Below, one piece after another: positions 1 through 8,554 of a stretch of 64,000 nucleotides of DNA. The number at the start of each line of letters is the position of its first letter. Position 1 is the stretch's first letter. The translations under genes were made by a program, and so were the position numbers. The notes beneath the pieces were generated by a model. It was not told the DNA's origin. It saw only the letters and a program-made list of their open reading frames with translations, and did no database searches. The DNA comes from Flavilitoribacter sp020436695 (GTDB lineage: Bacteria; Bacteroidota; Bacteroidia; Chitinophagales; Saprospiraceae), in contig JAWKLQ010000006.1 of assembly GCA_041392665.1 (NCBI GenBank), positions 62,001 to 126,000 of the forward strand, read 5' to 3'.

Positions 1-10
1 CCTTACCATC

Positions 11-1951
11 ATGAAACATGCCGATGATCTGAACCAGGATGATGTATTCCTACAGAAACTGACCCAGATCGTCCTCGATAATCTCGAGAACGAGCAGTTC
101 AGCGTGGAGCATCTATCCGATCAGATCGGTATGAGTCGTTCCCATCTGTTCAGAAAGATCAAGACGTTACGTGGGCAGTCAGTCAGCCAGTTCATCCGCC
201 AGATCCGACTGGAAAGAGCCATGGAATTGCTGCAAAATAATGTAGCGACCAGTTCGGAGATCGCTTACCGGGTTGGGTTCAGCAGTCCCTCTTATTTCAA
301 TAAATGTTTCCATGACCATTATGGTTTTTCTCCGGGGGAAGTTCGCAAACAGGCTGCGGGAGGTGATTTTTTCAACATACCCGACGATGTCTCTTCGAAA
401 CAAACACAGCCCGAAAACACTACTACTGACGTTCCTTCAGATAAAGGAGGCTGGAAAAAATGGGTGCTTACAGCAGTCATTCTGCTGATCCTATTGATCG
501 TGGGCTGGTACCTGCTGGCACCATCAACGGATCTATCCGATACGGCATCGATCGCCATTTTACCTCTGCGCTATCCGGTATCCGATCCTGAGCAGGAGTA
601 TTTGGCGGTAGGGTTACATGATGCCCTCATCGGTGCAGTTGGCCAAATATCCGCCCTTCGCGTTATTTCCCGTACTTCCACTCTCCGATATCGCGATGAA
701 CAGAAACTGTTGCCGGAGATCGCAACCGAGTTGGGCGTATCTACCATCCTGGAAGGTTCTGTGTTGGGAGCTGGAGACAGCGCACACATACAGCTACAAT
801 TGATCGATGTTTTTCCCCGGGAACGCCAGATCTGGTCAAAGGAATACCCGATTGACCTAAGACACATACTGGAACAGCAAAGTGACATGGTCCGAAATAT
901 TGCCCGGGAAATACACGTAAGGCTCACCCCCAGAGAACAAGATCAGCTGGCCAGGACACCTATGGTAGACCCGGAAGCTTATAAAGCATACATGAAAGGT
1001 AAATTCTACTGGGATAAGCTCACCGAAAAGGACCTGAATACGTCCATGAAATATTTTGAGCTGGCCCTGCGGATCGACTCTACTTATGCATTGGCCTATT
1101 CCGGGATCGCGCTGGTTTGGGTAGGTCGGATGCAACAGGGCTTAAGCTCTTACTTTGAAGGAGGGGCCCAGATGAAAATTGCCGAGCTAAAAACCAAAAT
1201 GTTTGCTCTCGGGCAGGATCTGTCCGATGTCCACTTTCTACTCGGCGGGATAGCCTGCTGGGTGGAATACGACTATGAAAAAGCCGAAAAGGAATTGCGC
1301 CATGCGATCGACCTGAACCCAAACGCTTCAACGGCACGTGCTTACTTATCACATGTATTAAACATCCGGCACAAACCCGAAGAAGCAATGGAACAAATTG
1401 ATAAGGCGATCGACCTCGATCCTTTCAATCCACTCTTCCGGGCCTTATACGGGATGGACCTGCTGTACGCCCGGCAATTTGACAAAGCCATCAATATTTT
1501 GACCAAAACACTGGAAAAGGCCCCTACTGACCCGGTTGCCCTGTCCACGCTGCGTACCGCTTACCATATGACCGGGCAATACGACGAGGCCCTCGAGATA
1601 TGGAAAACCTCCTATGCTGCCAGAGAGGATCAGGAAGCCGTTGCGGTCTTAATGCGGGGTGCTCAACAGGGCGGATACCAGGAAGCACTGAAGCAACTGG
1701 CGGAATTGCTGATCCATCGTTCTGAAACTACCTACGTTACCCCCTGGCAGATCGGCACCCTCTACACCCGGGCGGGTATGAAAGAAGAAGCACTCGAATG
1801 GCTGGAAAAAGCCTACGAGGCCCACGATAACAATATGCCTTATATCGGGGTTGATCCCATTTTTGATATCTTTCACAGCGATCCCCGCTTCCAGGATCTG
1901 CTGAAGCACATGAACCTTCCGCTCCGGCCACATCCTTTAGCCAAAGGTTAG
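11..1951 (+). CDS. Membrane-tethered AraC-type regulator with TolB-like and TPR domains
   Basis: The N-terminus (residues about 14-110) is an AraC-type double helix-turn-helix, including a segment reading MSRSHLFRKIKTLRG and the second-helix region SSPSYFNKCF. A single hydrophobic helix spans residues 151-170. It is followed by a TolB/FlgO-like domain (about 180-320, starting ASIAILPLRYPVSD) and then TPR-like helical repeats to about residue 640. The DNA-binding part should therefore be cytoplasmic and the TolB/TPR part on the other side of the inner membrane. This one-piece sensor-regulator layout is common in Bacteroidota. No stop precedes the ATG within the 10 bases available, so the start could lie further upstream, although the HTH domain fits the ATG at 11. 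It lies directly upstream of the acyl-synthase cassette on the same strand and is a plausible regulator of it (inference). Confidence 0.85.
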   Translation: MKHADDLNQDDVFLQKLTQIVLDNLENEQFSVEHLSDQIGMSRSHLFRKIKTLRGQSVSQFIRQIRLERAMELLQNNVATSSEIAYRVGFSSPSYFNKCFHDHYGFSPGEVRKQAAGGDFFNIPDDVSSKQTQPENTTTDVPSDKGGWKKWVLTAVILLILLIVGWYLLAPSTDLSDTASIAILPLRYPVSDPEQEYLAVGLHDALIGAVGQISALRVISRTSTLRYRDEQKLLPEIATELGVSTILEGSVLGAGDSAHIQLQLIDVFPRERQIWSKEYPIDLRHILEQQSDMVRNIAREIHVRLTPREQDQLARTPMVDPEAYKAYMKGKFYWDKLTEKDLNTSMKYFELALRIDSTYALAYSGIALVWVGRMQQGLSSYFEGGAQMKIAELKTKMFALGQDLSDVHFLLGGIACWVEYDYEKAEKELRHAIDLNPNASTARAYLSHVLNIRHKPEEAMEQIDKAIDLDPFNPLFRALYGMDLLYARQFDKAINILTKTLEKAPTDPVALSTLRTAYHMTGQYDEALEIWKTSYAAREDQEAVAVLMRGAQQGGYQEALKQLAELLIHRSETTYVTPWQIGTLYTRAGMKEEALEWLEKAYEAHDNNMPYIGVDPIFDIFHSDPRFQDLLKHMNLPLRPHPLAKG

Positions 1952-1969
1952 CTAAGCAGCCCAAGTTTT

Positions 1970-2068
1970 ACAACATAATTGCACGTTTGCAACATAATTT
2001 TCGGAAAATTTCAAATTTCCCGCATCATAATTGCTTAGTCTCATCTATCATTTCCCACCATCTTTGCA
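1970..2068 (+). promoter_or_regulatory. Putative operator repeats and promoter of the acyl-synthase operon
   Basis: Three copies of an 11-base box start at 1970 (acaacataatt), 1989 (gcaacataatt) and 2022 (gcatcataatt). They are followed by tctttgca at 2061, which resembles the TTTG part of the Bacteroidota -7 element. The box-to-tctttgca distance from the last copy is 39 bases, and the same box and the same 39-base distance recur upstream of the gene at 5678. Direct repeats of this kind suit an AraC-family activator. Binding by the neighbouring regulator is inference. Confidence 0.45.
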
Positions 2069-2123
2069 CTATACGATTTAGAACTCAATTCATTAATTAT
2101 CAATCTATTAAAAAACATACACC

Positions 2124-2846
2124 ATGAAATCCGTTACTTCCATTCAACTGGCTGAACATCCCTATGCCGAACAGATCATCGACACCTTCAATGGTTTCAC
2201 GATCGAAATATGTCTTCGTGATAGCAGCATGAATACTGCCTTCCATTTGCGTTATCGTTCCTATCTGGCCGTCGGGTCCATCACTGAGAATAAAGAAGAA
2301 ATGCTCTATGATGAATATGACTTCTCCCCGAATGCCCGTATCCACCTGGTATGGCATGAAGGCAAAGCTGTGGCTACCATCCGAAGCTGTGTGTACTCAG
2401 ATCATTACAACTGGGTTCCTACCGAAGGGATACGTTACTTTAGGGATACCGTAAACCAGGAATTGGGCCGGACAACCCGTATCCTGGAATCCAATCGTTT
2501 TGCCGTCGATCCGGACTTCCAGGGCAGACAATCCCTTTTTGCTCAATTTTTGCTCTTTCGCGCTCACGGACTCAATGCCGGCGCTCATGGGTGTAGCCAC
2601 ATTATTACTTCCGTTCGCAGCCATCATCGCGCCTTTTACCTGCGATTTCTGGGGATGGAGCCCGTTTCCGAACAAGCTGTTTACATACCCTGGGTAGACG
2701 CTGAAGTCTATCTGCTGGCCAATGAAACCGAAAGTTGTTTATCCGCCATCCTCAAAAGAGGTATGCCGGACTATGACCAGGATGATATAAGCCGTTACGC
2801 CCGCAAAGCTCAACTTCCCGTACGGCAACAAACCCTGGCTGCATAA
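2124..2846 (+). CDS. LuxI/FeeM-like N-acyl amino acid synthase (GNAT-type acyltransferase)
   Basis: This 240-residue protein resembles the N-acyl amino acid synthase (FeeM) and acyl-homoserine-lactone synthase fold. It has a hydrophobic strand carrying an arginine (HLVWHEGKAVATIRSC, about 74-89) and the motif LESNRFAVDPDFQGR (about 121-135), which corresponds to the E-x-x-R-F signature of LuxI-like enzymes. FeeM-type enzymes transfer a fatty acyl chain from acyl-ACP to an amino acid such as tyrosine. Exosortase-associated acyltransferases share the fold, so the acceptor is unknown. It is the first gene after the AraC regulator, 82 bp upstream of a methyltransferase. A close paralog with the same downstream partner lies at 34302-35006. 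The family is fairly clear; the product is not. Confidence 0.7.
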   Translation: MKSVTSIQLAEHPYAEQIIDTFNGFTIEICLRDSSMNTAFHLRYRSYLAVGSITENKEEMLYDEYDFSPNARIHLVWHEGKAVATIRSCVYSDHYNWVPTEGIRYFRDTVNQELGRTTRILESNRFAVDPDFQGRQSLFAQFLLFRAHGLNAGAHGCSHIITSVRSHHRAFYLRFLGMEPVSEQAVYIPWVDAEVYLLANETESCLSAILKRGMPDYDQDDISRYARKAQLPVRQQTLAA

Positions 2847-2928
2847 GCCAAAACCAACCCCCAGTATACTCATTCATTATTTTTTTAGACAGGTACCTGT
2901 TCTTTTTTTCTCCACCTTTTAAAGATTA

Positions 2929-3669
2929 ATGATCATGGAATTGACCGCTAACGTCAACTGGGCAAGCTATGCCCTCCAGTACGATATGCTTTTTCAATAC
3001 AACCCTTTTTACCGCGAGTTGCACCGGGAAGTGATGGAACTGGTAAAAAACTGGGAGATCCCACACGGAAGCATACTGGCCGATATCGGTGCCGGCACCG
3101 GCAATTATTCCCTGTCCATGGCGGAATTATTTCCTCAGGCTACAGTACTGCACGTCGATAAAGATCCGGGGATGAATGCCGCCGCCCGCTCCAAGAGACC
3201 GGTTTCCCTAACCAATCACCACATCTATCAGGTGGGCGTTGATGAAATAGAGCTGGCATCGGACCATCTCAGCGGATTGATCAGTGTGCACGCACTGTAC
3301 ACCTTCCCCAAGCCTGAAAAAGTATTGCGGCAAATGTACGACTGGCTGCAACCGGGGGCTCCTGCCATTCTGGTCAATGCCGGCAGGATGGTCAATGTTC
3401 TGTCCTGGCAGGTGGCTATCGGCTGGCATCTGATCCGTAATCACGGTTTGCGCCGGGCCCTGGAGATCATGCAACTGGGCAAAGAGGTAAGCCGGCAAAA
3501 TGCCTATATCCGGGACATGCAACGGCAGGGGATCTACTGGATGCACAGTCATCAGGAATTCTGTGAAGCCGTCAGCCGGGCCGGATTCAAGATCCAGTCA
3601 GCCCGTACCACCTTCCGCGGAATCAGTGATCTGGTCATTGCCGTGAAACCCACTACCCCAACCTCATAA
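2929..3669 (+). CDS. Class I SAM-dependent methyltransferase
   Basis: The glycine-rich SAM-binding motif I is visible at about residues 50-60 (ADIGAGTGNY), followed by an acidic motif (VLHVDKDPGMN) and a motif near ISVHALYTFPKPE, as in UbiE/type-11 methyltransferases. The predicted start ATG is at 2929, with a second in-frame ATG at 2935. The gene sits between the N-acyl synthase and the FAD oxidase on the same strand with short gaps, so it is probably co-transcribed and may modify the acyl-amino-acid product (inference). A paralog at 33456-34175 shares long stretches such as SRQNAYIR and TFRG(I/V)SD, and it also follows an acyl synthase. The N-terminal WxSYxxxYDMLxQYNPFY signature is shared by both copies. 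Confidence 0.8.
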   Translation: MIMELTANVNWASYALQYDMLFQYNPFYRELHREVMELVKNWEIPHGSILADIGAGTGNYSLSMAELFPQATVLHVDKDPGMNAAARSKRPVSLTNHHIYQVGVDEIELASDHLSGLISVHALYTFPKPEKVLRQMYDWLQPGAPAILVNAGRMVNVLSWQVAIGWHLIRNHGLRRALEIMQLGKEVSRQNAYIRDMQRQGIYWMHSHQEFCEAVSRAGFKIQSARTTFRGISDLVIAVKPTTPTS

Positions 3670-3720
3670 AGATCTTTCTTCACTTTCAAATACATTCTAA
3701 ACCTTAAAAAACATTTTATT

Positions 3721-5301
3721 ATGGCACTTCAAGAAGTATCCTTACTGAAAACCTATGTCTCCGCCCCCTGGACCAACTGGAGCGGCAACCAAAGAGGAGG
3801 AGCACAATACATGAAGCCGAGAAATCCGGAAGAGATAGCGGCAGCCATACTGCAGGCCGAGCAGGACCATAAGCCACTGAAAGCGATCGGCTCCAGTTTT
3901 TCCGCTTCCGCTGCCGCCAAATCGGATGGGTATGTAGTAGATACCAGTGATCTAAAAAATATAGTGGCTATTGGATTACCCCGATTGGCGACTGCTTACC
4001 CCAAAGCCCGGAGGAATAATCTGGTACTGGTCGAAGCGGGGATCAAATTACACCAGCTGGCGGAACAACTATGGGCTAAAAACCGATCCTTACCCACGCT
4101 CGGTGGTTCCATCGGTCAAAGCCTGGCCGGAGTGATCATGACCAGCACTCATGGAGCAGATCTGAAACATTCATCCGTCGCCGGCATGGTCCGGGCCATC
4201 CATCTGGTGGGTACGAACGGACAACAATACTGGCTGGAAGATCCGAAACGCCCGGTCACTTCCAACTACAGTCTGAGCCGATACCTGCCCCGTTATTCCA
4301 GGAACCTCCGGATCATTCGGGAAACGGAAGCTTTTCAATCGGCGCTGGTATCCGTCGGCCGGTGCGGCATTGTGTATTCCTACATTATCGAAGTGGAAGA
4401 TCACTTCAAACTGGATGAACGTCGAATAAAATCTTCCTGGAGAGCCGTGCGGGATCATTTGAAAACTGCGGCACACTCCGGAGATTGGTTACAATACATG
4501 CAAAAGGCTTTCGGTCAGCCCCCCAAAATGACCGGAGTAAATGCACAATTGCGGTCATTCGATATTGCCCTCAATCCGGAAGACAATGGCCCTGCCTGGA
4601 TCAATGGTCGCTGGAAAACGCCAACCGATGCGTCGGGCAAACTTCCGGGTGACTATAATATGGGCAATGGTCCGGACTACGAACGAGACGGAAAGACGTT
4701 GGAAGCAGTGCAGGCGCTTGATCATCTCGGATTGGCCGATTTTCTCTCTCTGGCAAAAATCGGATATCATATCCAACTGGGAGATAAACCGGTGGAAAAA
4801 CGCGGACGTAACTACCACATCACTTCCAGCTTCCCGCAACCGACCTACAAAAATTACCAGGATATGTACAATCATTTCTGGAAATCGAAAAAAGCGCGTT
4901 TCCTGGAAGTGTTCTTTAATGCCGAAGAAGATAACTACCTGGCCTATGTAGAGCGGCTCTTTGAACTTTACAGAAGAGGAAATGCCGGGACACAGGCCGG
5001 CTACATAGCGATCCGGTTCACCTCCCGATCCGAGGCTCCGCTCGCCATGCAACAGTGGAAACACACGGTAGCTATTGAAATCGTAATGTTGGAAGGTTTT
5101 TCGGGTACAGAGGTCGGTCTTGTTTTCGCCATTCAGGAAGCGGCAAACCTGGGCGCGATCTTCCACTGGGGTATGCTGCTGAATAAACAACCCAAAAAGA
5201 TCGATCTGGAAACATGGAGAAGAGGAGCCCAAAGACTGGGCATCCGCAAAGGGGATGTGTTTAGTTCCTCATTCACCCGGGAGCACGGCCTGGAACCTTA
5301 A
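3721..5301 (+). CDS. FAD-linked oxidase (PCMH-type flavin domain, aldonolactone-oxidase-like)
   Basis: Residues about 30-230 look like an FAD_binding_4/PCMH domain: PRNPEEIAAAI near the start, LKAIGSSFSAS (about 53-63) and a flavin-cradling stretch LGGSIGQSLAGVIMTSTHG near 128-146. The C-terminal half resembles the substrate domain of D-arabinono-lactone/L-gulono-lactone oxidases. In those enzymes the first motif is usually G-S-G-H-S, with a histidine carrying covalent FAD. Here it reads G-S-S-F-S, so covalent flavin attachment at that position is not expected. No signal peptide is seen. It is the last gene of the acyl-synthase group, 51 bp after the methyltransferase, and a strong terminator follows. 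The substrate is unknown; oxidation of an acyl-amino-acid intermediate is speculation. Confidence 0.75.
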   Translation: MALQEVSLLKTYVSAPWTNWSGNQRGGAQYMKPRNPEEIAAAILQAEQDHKPLKAIGSSFSASAAAKSDGYVVDTSDLKNIVAIGLPRLATAYPKARRNNLVLVEAGIKLHQLAEQLWAKNRSLPTLGGSIGQSLAGVIMTSTHGADLKHSSVAGMVRAIHLVGTNGQQYWLEDPKRPVTSNYSLSRYLPRYSRNLRIIRETEAFQSALVSVGRCGIVYSYIIEVEDHFKLDERRIKSSWRAVRDHLKTAAHSGDWLQYMQKAFGQPPKMTGVNAQLRSFDIALNPEDNGPAWINGRWKTPTDASGKLPGDYNMGNGPDYERDGKTLEAVQALDHLGLADFLSLAKIGYHIQLGDKPVEKRGRNYHITSSFPQPTYKNYQDMYNHFWKSKKARFLEVFFNAEEDNYLAYVERLFELYRRGNAGTQAGYIAIRFTSRSEAPLAMQQWKHTVAIEIVMLEGFSGTEVGLVFAIQEAANLGAIFHWGMLLNKQPKKIDLETWRRGAQRLGIRKGDVFSSSFTREHGLEP

Positions 5302-5367
5302 GCAGCGGCTATGATCCGTACTTAGTCCATTCGTGACAATTTTAATTATCGCCCCAGTAATAATCAT

Positions 5368-5402
5368 GGACCATCTCCGACAAATGAGATGGTCCTTTTT
5401 TT
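5368..5402 (+). terminator. Rho-independent terminator of the acyl-synthase operon
   Basis: A perfect 10-bp stem (ggaccatctc at 5368-5377 pairing with gagatggtcc at 5386-5395) has an 8-base loop and is followed directly by seven T residues. It lies 66 bp after the oxidase stop codon and marks the end of the transcript. Confidence 0.9.
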
Positions 5403-5452
5403 GAGCACACTTTCCAGTATTTCCCTGACGAACAAAGCCTAACAGGGCCTTT

Positions 5453-5520
5453 ACAACATAATTACAAGCCTTCACAGCATAGCTGATAGGTATCAGACAG
5501 GGAAAGTCCCTCTCTTTGCA
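5453..5520 (+). promoter_or_regulatory. Putative operator boxes and promoter of the outer-membrane barrel gene
   Basis: The box acaacataatt recurs at 5453-5463, identical to the box at 1970, and a weaker copy acagcatagct lies at 5474-5484. The tctttgca element follows at 5513. The distance from the second box to tctttgca is 39 bases, exactly as upstream of the acyl synthase. This suggests the barrel gene and the synthase operon share a regulator. The motif match was made by eye only. Confidence 0.4.
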
Positions 5521-5677
5521 TCACAGGCGAAAGTCCATAATTGGAAATCAACTGGTAGGGGCAGAGATCCAATAAATTGACTACCTTTATTGCACAATAT
5601 CTCCTCCCACCGATTTTGACTTTCCGACTTATCGACTCACAGCTCTCCTGGTTTAACCCGAAAACCCAATAAATACT

Positions 5678-6388
5678 ATGAAGAAAAGCACACTACCTTT
5701 ATTACTATTGCTTGGTTGTATCATCATCCTAAAAGGCCAACCTATGGATGATGAGTATTTCTACGGCTTCAAAGCCGGTGCCAATTACTACACCATTGAC
5801 GGCATCCAGACGACCATTATTCCCGAAGTATTTTCCGTAAGCACCTATTCCACCGAGACCAGACCGCGCATTGGTTTTGTCGGCGGGCTTTACTTTTATC
5901 ATCGGTTTCCGCGATCGCGTACGGCCGTTCAGCCGGAGATCCTCTTCGCCGAGCAGGGCGGTGACTTCAACTACACAGATATCAACGATCTGGACTACAC
6001 CATTTCCTTCAAATACCAATACGTCAATCTTGGGGTGCTTTGTAAGGTGTATCCTTTCTCCGGTTTCCATTTTGCTGCCGGTCCGCAGGTGGGTTTTAAC
6101 GTGGCTAATACCAATATCGATTATCATTCCAACATGCCGGACCTGGGGGTAGACCTACAGGTCCAACAACATCTGCGCGAAGTGTTGAAAGGAGAAACCG
6201 ATATAAACGTCAACCTCGGTCTCGGTTATGATTTCGATTTTGGGCTGTGCATCGAAGCGCGCTACAGCCTGGGCGTGAAAGATGTGATCGAAACCCTCGC
6301 CAACGGCTACGGCTTTATTGAAAATACCAACACGACCAAAGGATATCAGGTGACGGTCGGCTGGATCATTCCTTTTGAACCTTATTAG
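5678..6388 (+). CDS. PorT-like outer-membrane beta-barrel protein
   Basis: A Sec signal peptide (MKKSTLPLLLLLGCIIILKG) is followed by alternating hydrophobic/aromatic strands typical of the small Bacteroidota outer-membrane beta-barrel family (OMP_b-brl_2). Examples are FYGFKAGANYYTIDG, GFVGGLYFYHRF and a late strand GYQVTVGWIIPF. At 236 residues the length suits an 8-10-stranded barrel. No catalytic residues are apparent. It stands alone between the terminator at 5368-5402 and a repeat-rich gap. Its upstream region shares boxes with the acyl-synthase operon, so the two may be co-regulated. Confidence 0.75.
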   Translation: MKKSTLPLLLLLGCIIILKGQPMDDEYFYGFKAGANYYTIDGIQTTIIPEVFSVSTYSTETRPRIGFVGGLYFYHRFPRSRTAVQPEILFAEQGGDFNYTDINDLDYTISFKYQYVNLGVLCKVYPFSGFHFAAGPQVGFNVANTNIDYHSNMPDLGVDLQVQQHLREVLKGETDINVNLGLGYDFDFGLCIEARYSLGVKDVIETLANGYGFIENTNTTKGYQVTVGWIIPFEPY

Positions 6389-6560
6389 TCGGCAGTGGCC
6401 AGTCGGCAGTAGTATTAGCCTGAGTGACATTCAGCTTACTAACCCAAACTTGCCGGGATCGAAGCTCCTTTCTTAGCTCAATCCGGACCAATACTTTTAA
6501 TCTTAGTACAGACCAATGACTGCCGACTATTGACTATAGACTGCCGACTATCAACTATTA
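6389..6560. repeat. Intergenic inverted repeats of the GTCGGCAGT family
   Basis: The gap holds two copies of gtcggcagt just after the barrel gene, and further on two copies of the complementary actgccgac with a tgactatt/actatagac spacer (about 6513-6559). Together they can form a long imperfect hairpin around about 95 bases of unique DNA. The same family recurs at 21100-21263. It looks like a dispersed intergenic palindrome and not like a gene. Confidence 0.6.
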
Positions 6561-6572
6561 AACCCATAAACC

Positions 6573-8546
6573 ATGAGCAAGTTATTCTCCCTCTTAGTAT
6601 TCTGCTGTGGCATTTCCGCATGCCTTTCCGCTCAGGTTCCGGCTCCCGGTGGAGTGAAAGGTATCCGTCTCTGGCTGGTCAGCGAAACGAACGAAAGGAA
6701 TGAGGTGATCTGGAAAGATCGTATAAGCAAACAGATTATCGCATTGCCCGGGTCGGCAGTCCCTGAGATTAATACTCCATCCATTAATTTCAATCCCTCT
6801 TATCTTTTTGGAACGACCGCTGGAGTTGCATTCACTCCCCCTGACCTGCAACTCAATCGAGCTACTATTTTCTCCCTTTACCAAAATCGGGATACCATCA
6901 CCGAAAAGAGCATTTGGAGCTTCGATCGAAACGGTCATACCGCTGAGCTGCTGACCACTCACCGGCTGGCTGATCTGGAACGCATTGAATACATCAATTT
7001 TTCCGATCCCAACAGTCTGGCTCCACGGATCAACACCTTCCTGCAAAATCAGGAAACACCCGCATCCGGGCCACTTAGCATCCGCTTCGGCCATACTCCA
7101 CCGGATTATCAATTACCCATCAGTGCTTACAGTGGCCTTTTTCCGGAGTTTATCGCCTACGATCGCGTTCTGGATCCGGAAGAACGGCAACGGGTAGAAT
7201 CCTATCTGGCTATTAAATACGGTATCATGCTGGATCCTAGCCTGGGAGCCAATTACCTGAACAGCCAGGGAACAACTGTATTTTCACCCGAGGAGTCAGG
7301 CTCATTCATCCACCGCATTACGGGCATCGGGCGGGACGACCAATCAGGTCTGTACCAAAAACAATCTACCAGTAGTTATGATCCGGGCCTGCTGACCATC
7401 AGTCTAGGTACTCAGGCCACCGACAACTCATCGAATGCCCATACCTTACCCGACGAAAATTTTCTCGTTTGGGCTGATAACGATAAGCCCCTGGACCGGG
7501 CAGACAAACCACCACTCAATCCGGTGAGTCTGGAACGACAGTGGCTGGTGGAAGCTACCGGCCAGTGGGACAAACTGGATACCGAGATACAATTGAATAC
7601 CCGGCAACTCCGCGAGCCGGCCACCATTGGAGAAACCTACTGGCTCCTGGTCGATCGCAGTGGTCAGGGAGACTTTTCCGGAAAAAACGCCCTCGATATT
7701 TACCCACTAAGTCAACTCCTCCCTGAGGGGCAGGCGGTCTTTCAATCCATCCACTGGGATACCGACGGTTCCGGCCGGGACGTCTTTAGCCTGGCCACCG
7801 GACCGGAATTAATAGCCAGAGCCCGGCTCGAATCGCCACTTTGTCAACCGGAAAGACCCGGTAGTCTTCGAATTTCTGCACTAGGCGGACGTGCACCCTA
7901 TACCTACGAGCTCCGTAGCAACAGTCAACTACTCAGCCACTGGACGCGTACAGACCAAAGCGAAATAGCCGTCAACGACCTAAGTGCCGGTGAATATGAG
8001 CTGATCATCACTGATGCCGACCGGCGCGAATTCCGGGAGACTTTCTTTTTCCAAAGCGCGGATGCCCCACAGATCGACCTGGCGTCCCATTATCATTTGA
8101 ATACAGACGGTACACTTTATTTGGATGCGGCTAATTCCGCTTCGCCAAATGCCGATTATCGTTGGAAAATTCCGGATGGAAATGTAAGAAATGGTTCTGC
8201 TCTACAAATTACTCAGGCTGGGACCTATGAACTGGAAGTGAGCGACCAGGGTTGCCTGGCCAAAAAACAGATCATCATTGAAGCGCCGCCTATGGGAAAT
8301 TTCCGGAAAGTGGAGTTGTTCCCTAACCCAACTTCTACAGGAAATTTTGAACTGAGGGTCCATATGGAGCAACCAGCAGCACTGAAGATCCGCATCTTTG
8401 ACGTGGCCGGCCGACCGATCCTGCAGCAACAACTCATTGGCGACAGTTATCATCATACCAGCGGCCGACTGCAGGTGAAAGGGACCTATCTGATCCAGTT
8501 GCAATCCGGTACCGATCAATTCTCATTACCCCTTATCGTCCAATAG
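6573..8546 (+). CDS. T9SS-sorted surface protein (DUF8202-like)
   Basis: The protein has an N-terminal signal peptide ending near CLSAQ and a C-terminal type IX sorting domain of about 80 residues (ELFPNPTSTGNFELRV, then IRIFDVAGRPI, ending in a basic/hydrophobic strand). The middle contains a VESYLAIKYGIMLDPSLG segment typical of Bacteroidota secreted proteins with a DUF8202-like region, followed by Ig-like beta domains. It should be exported by Sec and anchored at or released from the cell surface by T9SS. The stop codon lies only 8 bp before the giant Rhs gene, so the two are almost certainly co-transcribed. It may act as a surface partner of that protein (inference). No enzymatic motif was seen. 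Confidence 0.75.
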   Translation: MSKLFSLLVFCCGISACLSAQVPAPGGVKGIRLWLVSETNERNEVIWKDRISKQIIALPGSAVPEINTPSINFNPSYLFGTTAGVAFTPPDLQLNRATIFSLYQNRDTITEKSIWSFDRNGHTAELLTTHRLADLERIEYINFSDPNSLAPRINTFLQNQETPASGPLSIRFGHTPPDYQLPISAYSGLFPEFIAYDRVLDPEERQRVESYLAIKYGIMLDPSLGANYLNSQGTTVFSPEESGSFIHRITGIGRDDQSGLYQKQSTSSYDPGLLTISLGTQATDNSSNAHTLPDENFLVWADNDKPLDRADKPPLNPVSLERQWLVEATGQWDKLDTEIQLNTRQLREPATIGETYWLLVDRSGQGDFSGKNALDIYPLSQLLPEGQAVFQSIHWDTDGSGRDVFSLATGPELIARARLESPLCQPERPGSLRISALGGRAPYTYELRSNSQLLSHWTRTDQSEIAVNDLSAGEYELIITDADRREFRETFFFQSADAPQIDLASHYHLNTDGTLYLDAANSASPNADYRWKIPDGNVRNGSALQITQAGTYELEVSDQGCLAKKQIIIEAPPMGNFRKVELFPNPTSTGNFELRVHMEQPAALKIRIFDVAGRPILQQQLIGDSYHHTSGRLQVKGTYLIQLQSGTDQFSLPLIVQ

Positions 8547-8554
8547 AAAACGAC

